Shown in pieces: positions 57,601 to 64,000 of a DNA stretch of 64,000 bases. Position numbers and translations under genes: made by a program. Every line of letters begins with the position of its first letter. Within the stretch, counting starts at the first letter, position 1. Source of the DNA: Bursaphelenchus xylophilus (Eukaryota > Nematoda > Chromadorea > Rhabditida > Aphelenchoididae); NCBI GenBank assembly GCA_904066235.2, contig CAJFCV020000003.1, positions 2,914,001-2,978,000 of the forward strand, read 5' to 3'. The notes under the pieces were generated by a model that searched no databases, had not been told where the DNA came from, and was given only the letters and a program-made list of their open reading frames with translations.

Positions 57601-60226
57601 AAAGATGGGAATAAAGTGGTCAAAGAATGTCGAGTTGAGCAGTTTCTAGGGGAAAACTGGGAGAGCATTATGGAAAAAATTACGTAGAGAATACAAAAAA
57701 AAAATAATAAAAAAAACAATACAAAGTTTAAAACGAGTGACTTTTACATATAATACATATTGCTTTGTTTTACAACGACAGTTTGGTGTTTGGCAAATTG
57801 CATATATGCATTCGAAAGATCTCTTTCCCCTCTACAAAACTGTGTGTTTAATGTTTTTTGAAATTTTTATCTTTCATTATTTTTTTGGGCTCAAAAATGT
57901 ACCATCCAGGAGGCAAAAATTTGCGTTTTCGACACCTGCTTTTTTCGCCGTGCAAAACGTGGGCAGAAATAGCGCTTTTCGTATCGAATCATCACGGTGA
58001 TGAAAAGTGGTGTCTGTACGTAAATACGAAGCAAAGTTTTGATTGTCTCCTGGAGTGGGTGGCCCCAGGGCACAGTCAAGCAAGACCTCCACCCAAAAAG
58101 GCAATGATCTACATTTTGGGCGCCTGGGAAGGCATGATGCATTGGCAAATGCTTGAGAAGAACGCCACGGTGAACAAGGAGCTCTATGCTGCCAGCTACA
58201 CCTCTGCCAAACAACAAACAATCCTTGTAAAACAATGCAGTAAAAAAACTCTGCGAACTTAGTCCCCCACCTAATATTTGACTGTGCTTTGTAAAACAAA
58301 AGAAATGCGGTGTGCGTATTTTACATACAATAAAAAACGAAATTTTAGTCTTACCGAAAAATCTCCAAATCTTGAAATTTGAATTTCTATTTCTCACCAA
58401 AATTTCTAACAATAAGACCTGAAATAACAGCGATTGACGTATTTTACTTTTCAGACCCCCAGCTTCAGCCACAGCCCGCCTTCGACCTCGACCTTCCCGA
58501 GAGCCCCATGCATCTCCCCAAACTTCAACAGAACCTCACCGACAAGTTGATGATTCCATATGCGGATGACGCGGAGATGAATGAATTCACGGATTTCCGC
58601 CACATGATGCTGTTGATGTACCTGGTTCATGCCCTTCCCTACACTCAAAGCGCATTCAACTGGCTGTTCTACGCGTTCTTGAACAAGAATCTACGGCACT
58701 CCCACAAATTGCCGCAGGGCACACGGAGTGCGTTGACTTCCACGCCAATCGAAAATGGGCATGGGAATCTGAGTTTCGGGACGGGTACCCCGATTTGGAG
58801 GAATATTCAGAGTATGGGGGTGTATTTGAAAGCAAATGGGTTGGATCCGTCGCATTCGCTGCTGAAATTGTCACCGTTCAAGTCGAAGAGGATTCGATCG
58901 AGGTGAGTTTTTGTTTCGGGGTAAAAATCAAAGCGAGAAGTTTTTTTGGACTAAAAAATTTCATTTATAAAGGCTTCAAAAATCGGAGATCAGTTACACG
59001 TATTCGTATTTTGCAAATCAATTCATGTTTTTGCAAAAAAATTGTGACAAAGATATCGTCTATGTTTTTTACCGGTCTCTCTTCAGTTTATATACCTTAT
59101 TTTTTTGCTTGGAAAATTCTGCAACCATGCCAGCTAAAATTTTCTAAACAAGGTATGAGGTATGTAGAGGGCATATATTCCTAATTTGGGAAATCTCCAG
59201 GCCTTATTTTTCTTGAAAGCTCTAAAAATGTTGTTAATGGAAAACTGCTTGTCACAGGCATGCTTGTACCAAAAAAAAATATTTTTAATTTACCCTGACA
59301 ATCTTTCATCTCCCATAACTCCAATTCCCATCTAAAATTCCCCTTTTCAGATCCACCACCTGCCTAGAATCGCTCCCCGACACGACACGGCTAAAGGACG
59401 ATCATTCTCATCTTTCGACCCCTCTAACCTCACCTCGCTGCGCTTCCACTGGCAATTGCTCTCCTTTAAAATCCGGGAGATACCTCACAGTCAATCCGAA
59501 GGCCAATTTGTTGAGTGCTGAAGCTCCCTTCTTTGAGCTGCCATCAGATGCGTCGGATGTTTCGGGCAATTCTCAGACTCCATTTTGTTCGGTGAGGAGA
59601 GCGACGAGTGAACGACGACGTACCGATCCGTTGACTGATCAGACGATCAAACTGGATACTGCAAGGACAGTGCCAGATTGTGGGATGTTCATGAACGACA
59701 TCTATATTGGACCTTTGAATCCAAGGTAAGCGGGATGGATAACATAAAAAATATGGAAAAGTTAGGAAATTTTGATCGTATAAGATGTCACATGATTCAA
59801 AAAAAATAGTGACAGAGAAACAACATTTTTGTCGGATTTGAAACTGACTTTATCATCATGAAAAGTATAAAAATTCCCAAAACCTCAGATATTTTTGATC
59901 GTATAACATGTCACCCCAGTAAAAATTGACATTATGACCGATAGGACCTCTCCCGGCCCCTACTTAACAAATTTTGCCACCGACATCGCCAAAATATTTT
60001 CATCGTATAAAATGTCCCCTGTTTAACAATTACTCATTTCAGCCAAAACTCAACGCCTCTACAGCCGAAACTGTTCGATCCCAGCTCTCCGACCACCAAA
60101 TTTCAACCCGAATCACCTCTTGTAAATTGTAACGCCAAGTCAGTCAAACCTCCGGACATTCGGACCAGCCTGATCCAGGAATCGGCCCCAAATACCCTAG
60201 ACTTTCATTCCGTCGAATGGCTTTAA
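54672..60226 (+). CDS. Class A (rhodopsin-like) GPCR, probable neuropeptide receptor
   Basis: Exons 54672-54999, 55079-55306, 55411-55683, 58455-58902, 59351-59725 and 60043-60226 give 611 residues. Seven hydrophobic segments are present: GNFWV in helix 1, LSVVDL in helix 2, Cys111 and DRY (135-137, SVDRYIAVCRP) in helix 3, Cys192 in loop 2, CWTP (261-264) in helix 6, and FNWLFYAFLN (344-353) in helix 7, where NPxxY reads NWLFY. Loop 1 inside the cell and the loop between helices 6 and 7 (about 277-324, acidic, Pro-rich) are unusually long. The cytoplasmic tail is about 250 residues, Ser/Thr/Pro-rich. The first Met is the best available start, since helix 1 begins about 14 residues later. Ligand unknown; plasma membrane. 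Confidence 0.85.
57763..58305 (+). mobile_element. Mariner transposase fragment in GPCR intron 3
   Basis: An open frame ending at 58262 contains HGDEKWCLYVN, the mariner GDEKW box with the first catalytic Asp, then APGHSQARPPPKKAMIYILG, EGMMHWQMLEKNATVNKELY, matching the order seen in mariner transposases. The DNA-binding N-terminus and the HDNARPH box with the second Asp are gone. TTTGTTTTACAA occurs near 57770 and inverted near 58290, possible terminal repeat relics. Non-functional. Confidence 0.8.
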
Positions 60227-60294
60227 TTGTAACTATGTATCAAAGAGTAAAGCTTATTGTTTTATCTTTATTTTGAATGAATCCTTGGGGTTAC

Positions 60295-63200
60295 TTCAAA
60301 ACGGCAAGTTTGGCCCTTTTTGGAGCCAAATTGCGCCCGTAGCAGGCCGAACACGCTGATATTACACTAGGCACCGGTTTAAAAAAAAAGTGAATTAGTG
60401 ATGTCGGAGTGAATTGAGGTGACCTACACCATTCAAAACATAGCAAAATGAAATTTCAAAGCCGCAAGTTTCACCGGTTTTGGAGCCAAATTACGCCCGT
60501 ACCAGGCCGAAGACGCTGATATTACACTAGGCACCGGTTAAAAAAAAAGTGAATTAGTGATGTCGGAGTGAATTGACGTGACCTACACCATTCGAAACGT
60601 AACAGAATGAAATTTCAAAGCCGCAAGTTTTGCTGGTTTTGGAGCCAAATTGCGCCCGTAGCAGGCCGAACACGCTGATATTACACTAGGCACCGGTTTA
60701 AAAAAAGTGAATTAGTGATGTCGGAGTGAATTGACGTGACCTACACCATTCGAAACGTAACAGAATGAAATTTCAAAGCCGCAAGTTTTGCTGGTTTTGG
60801 AGCCAAATTGCGCCCGTAGCAGGCCGAACACGCTGATATTACACTAGGCACCGGTTTAAAAAAAGTGAATTAGTGATGTCGGAGTGAATTGACGTGACCT
60901 ACACCATTCGAAACGTAACAGAATGAAATTTCAAAGCCGCAAGTTTCGCCGGTTTTGGAGCCAAATTGCGCCCGTAGCAGGCCGAACACGCTGATATTAC
61001 ACTAGGCACCCGTTTAAAAAAAAGTGAATTAGTGATGTCGGAGTGAATTGACGTGACCTACACCATTCGAAACGTAACAGAATGAAATTTCAAAGCCGCA
61101 AGTTTTGGTGGTTTTGGAGCCAAATTGCGGCCGTAGTAGGCCGAAGACGCTGATATTACACTAGGCACCGGTTTAAAAAAAATGAATTAGTGATGTCGGA
61201 GTGAATTGACGTGACCTACACCATTCAAAACATAACAAAATGAAATTTCAAAGCCGCAAGTTTCACCGGTTTTGGAGCCAAATTACGCCCGTACCAGGCC
61301 GAAGACGCTGATATTACACTAGGCACTGGTTTAAAAAATAAGTGAATTAGTGATGTCGGAGTGAATTGACGTGACCTACACCATTCGAAACGTAACAGAA
61401 TGAAATTTCAAAGCCGCAAGTTTCACCGGTTTTGGAGCCAAATTACGCCCGTACCAGGCCGAAGACGCTGATATTACACTAGGCACTGGTTTAAAAAATA
61501 AGTGAATTAGTGATGTCGGAGTGAATTGAGGTGACCTACACCATTCGAAACGTAACAGAATGAAATTTCAAAGCCGCAAGTTTTGCTGGTTTTGGAGCCA
61601 AATTGCGCCCGTAGCAGGCCGAACACGCTGATATTACACCAGGCACTCGTTTAAAAAATAAGTGAATTAGTGATGTCGGAGTGAATTGACGTGACCTACA
61701 CCATTCGAAACATAACAAAATGAAATTTCATAGCCGCAAGTTTCACCGGTTTTGGAGCCAAATTGCGCCCGTAGTAGGCCGAAGACGCTGATATTACACT
61801 AGGCACCCGTTTAAAAAAAAGTGAATTAGTGATGTCGGAGTGAATTGACGTGACCTACACCATTCGAAACATAACAAAATGAAATTTCAAAGCCGCAAGT
61901 TTTGGTGGTTTTGGAGCCAAATTGCGCCCGTAGCAGGCCGAAGACGCTGATATTACACTAGGCACCGGTTTAAAAAAAAAGTGAATTAGTGATGTCGGAG
62001 TGAATTGACGTGACCTACACCATTCGAAACGTAACAGAATGAAATTTCAAAGCCGCAAGTTTCGCCGGTTTTGGAGCCAAATTGCGCCCGTAGCAGGCCG
62101 AACACGCTGATATTACACTAGGCACCGGTTTAAAAAAAAGTGAATTAGTGATGTCGGAGTGAATTGACGTGACCTACACCATTCAAAACATAACAAAATG
62201 AAATTTCAAAGCCGCAAGTTTCACCGGTTTTGGAGCCAAATTACGCCCGTACCAGGCCGAAGACGCTGATATTACACTAGGCACTGGTTTAAAAAATAAG
62301 TGAATTAGTGATGTCGGAGTGAATTGACGTGACCTACACCATTCGAAACGTAACAGAATGAAATTTCAAAGCCGCAAGTTTCACCGGTTTTGGAGCCAAA
62401 TTACGCCCGTACCAGGCCGAAGACGCTGATATTACACTAGGCACTGGTTTAAAAAATAAGTGAATTAGTGATGTCGGAGTGAATTGAGGTGACCTACACC
62501 ATTCGAAACGTAACAGAATGAAATTTCAAAGCCGCAAGTTTTGCTGGTTTTGGAGCCAAATTGCGCCCGTAGCAGGCCGAACACGCTGATATTACACCAG
62601 GCACCGGTTTAAAAAAAAAGTGAATTAGTGATGTCGGAGTGAATTGAGGTGACCTACACCATTCAAAACATAGCAAAATGAAATTTCAAAGCCGCAAGTT
62701 TCACCGGTTTTGGAGCCAAATTACGCCCGTACCAGGCCGAAGACGCTGATATTACACTAGGCACCGGTTTAAAAAAAAGTGAATTAGTGATGTCGGAGTG
62801 AATTGAGGTGACCTACACCATTCGAAACATAACAAAATGAAATTTCAAAGCCGCAAGTTTTGCTGGTTTTGGAGCCAAATTGCGGCCGTAGCAGGCCGAA
62901 GACGCTGATATTACACTAGGCACCCGTTTAAAAAAAAAGTGAATTAGTGATGTCGGAGTGAATTGACGTGACCTACACCATTCAAAACATAGCAAAATGA
63001 AATTTCAAAGCCGCAAGTTTCACCGGTTTTGGAGCCAAATTACGCCCGTACCAGGCCGAAGACGCTGATATTACACTAGGCACCGGTTTAAAAAAAAGTG
63101 AATTAGTGATGTCGGAGTGAATTGAGGTGACCTACACCATTCGAAACATAACAAAATGAAATTTCAAAGCCGCAAGTTTTGCTGGTTTTGGAGCCAAATT

Positions 63201-64000
63201 GCGGCCGTAGCAGGCCGAAGACGCTGATATTACACTAGGCACCCGTTTAAAAAAAAAGTGAATTAGTGATGTCGGAGTGAATTGACGTGACCTACACCAT
63301 TCGAAACATAACAAAATGAAATTTCAAAGCCGCAAGTTTCACCGGTTTTGGAGCCAAATTACGCCCGTACCAGGCCGAAGACGCTGATATTACACTAGGC
63401 ACCGGTTTAAAAAATAAGTGAATTAGTGATGTCGGAGTGAATTGACGTGACCTACACCATTCGAAACGTAACAGAATGAAATTTCAAAGCCGCAAGTTTT
63501 GCTGGTTTTGGAGCCAAATTGCGCCCGTAGCAGGCCGAACACGCTGATATTACACCAGGCACCGGTTTAAAAAAAAGTGAATTAGTGATGTCGGAGTGAA
63601 TTGAGGTGACCTACACCATTCAAAACATAGCAAAATGAAATTTCAAAGCCGCAAGTTTCACCGGTTTTGGAGCCAAATTACGCCCGTACCAGGCCGAAGA
63701 CGCTGATATTACACTAGGCACCGGTTTAAAAAAAAGTGAATTAGTGATGTCGGAGTGAATTGACGTGACCTACACCATTCGAAACGTAACAGAATGAAAT
63801 TTCAAAGCCGCAAGTTTTGCTGGTTTTGGAGCCAAATTGCGCCCGTAGCAGGCCGAACACGCTGATATTACACTAGGCACCCGTTTAAAAAATAAGTGAA
63901 TTAGTGATGTCGGAGTGAATTGACGTGACCTACACCATTCGAAACATAACAAAATGAAATTTCAAAGCCGCAAGTTTCACCGGTTTTGGAGCCAAATTAC
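60295..64000. repeat. Satellite of about 160-bp units, continuing past the window
   Basis: About 23 full units counted by CGCTGATATTACACTAGGCA, spaced 159-160 bases, beginning within 70 bases of the GPCR stop. Two unit types are recognisable: TTTGCTGG with GCCCGTAGCAGG, and TTTCACCGG with GCCCGTACCAGG. Toward the end they tend to alternate, giving 319-base dimers. The reading frames of 60 codons seen in several units are a by-product of the period. Confidence 0.95.

Noticed and set aside
61536..63952. Series of nearly identical 60-codon reverse frames
   Set aside because: They recur with the satellite period and are interrupted in other units; not genes.
60295..64000. Possible CRISPR array
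   Set aside because: Units are contiguous, about 160 bases, with no spacers, and lie in eukaryotic DNA.

Overview
The window looks like AT-rich nematode nuclear DNA. The evidence is small exons split by many short introns with TTTCAG-type acceptors (several only 35-38 nt), and a gene content seen in nematodes: expanded GNAT acetyltransferases, a nematode-style acyltransferase-3 membrane protein, a small single-domain tyrosine phosphatase and a peptide-type GPCR. I cannot name the species. No bacterial operon, CRISPR array or virus is visible.

Layout. 1-9.1 kb: a forward tandem array of GNAT-fold acetyltransferase genes (four genes, the first cut by the window edge, plus one broken copy at 5973-6362). 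9.9-12.8 kb: an acyltransferase-3 gene whose key catalytic positions are substituted. 13.0-20.0 kb: three reverse-strand GNAT genes. 20.6-22.2 kb: a forward GNAT gene. 24.0-27.2 kb: a reverse-strand protein tyrosine phosphatase with all catalytic motifs. 27.5-29.9 kb: a 2.4-kb foldback element. 30.5-32.1 kb: a further reverse GNAT gene. 32.1-54.7 kb: about 22 kb with no gene I can support, full of short inverted-repeat elements. 54.7-60.2 kb: a six-exon class A GPCR with a decayed mariner transposase fragment in intron 3. 60.3-64.0 kb: a satellite of about 160-bp units that runs off the window.

The eight intact GNAT genes and the truncated first one share one architecture: a tiny first exon (8 nt, coding Met-Leu-Arg with a split Arg codon; 17 nt in one gene), then four exons with conserved phases. 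The N-termini look like mitochondrial presequences, so I infer a family of about 290-residue mitochondrial acetyltransferases. They fall in two groups by the acetyl-CoA loop (GNG versus GNN/GNH). The forward array shows recent exchange: the gene at 3.4-5.6 kb is a mosaic and the broken copy is a rearranged duplicate.

Repeats are the second theme. I delimit several inverted-repeat families, some with visible target-site duplications (TA, 3 bp, 8 bp, 9 bp), nested insertions in introns, and short motifs amplified in the introns of particular genes. All gene models are read by eye from splice signals, reading frame and comparison among copies; no database search was possible.
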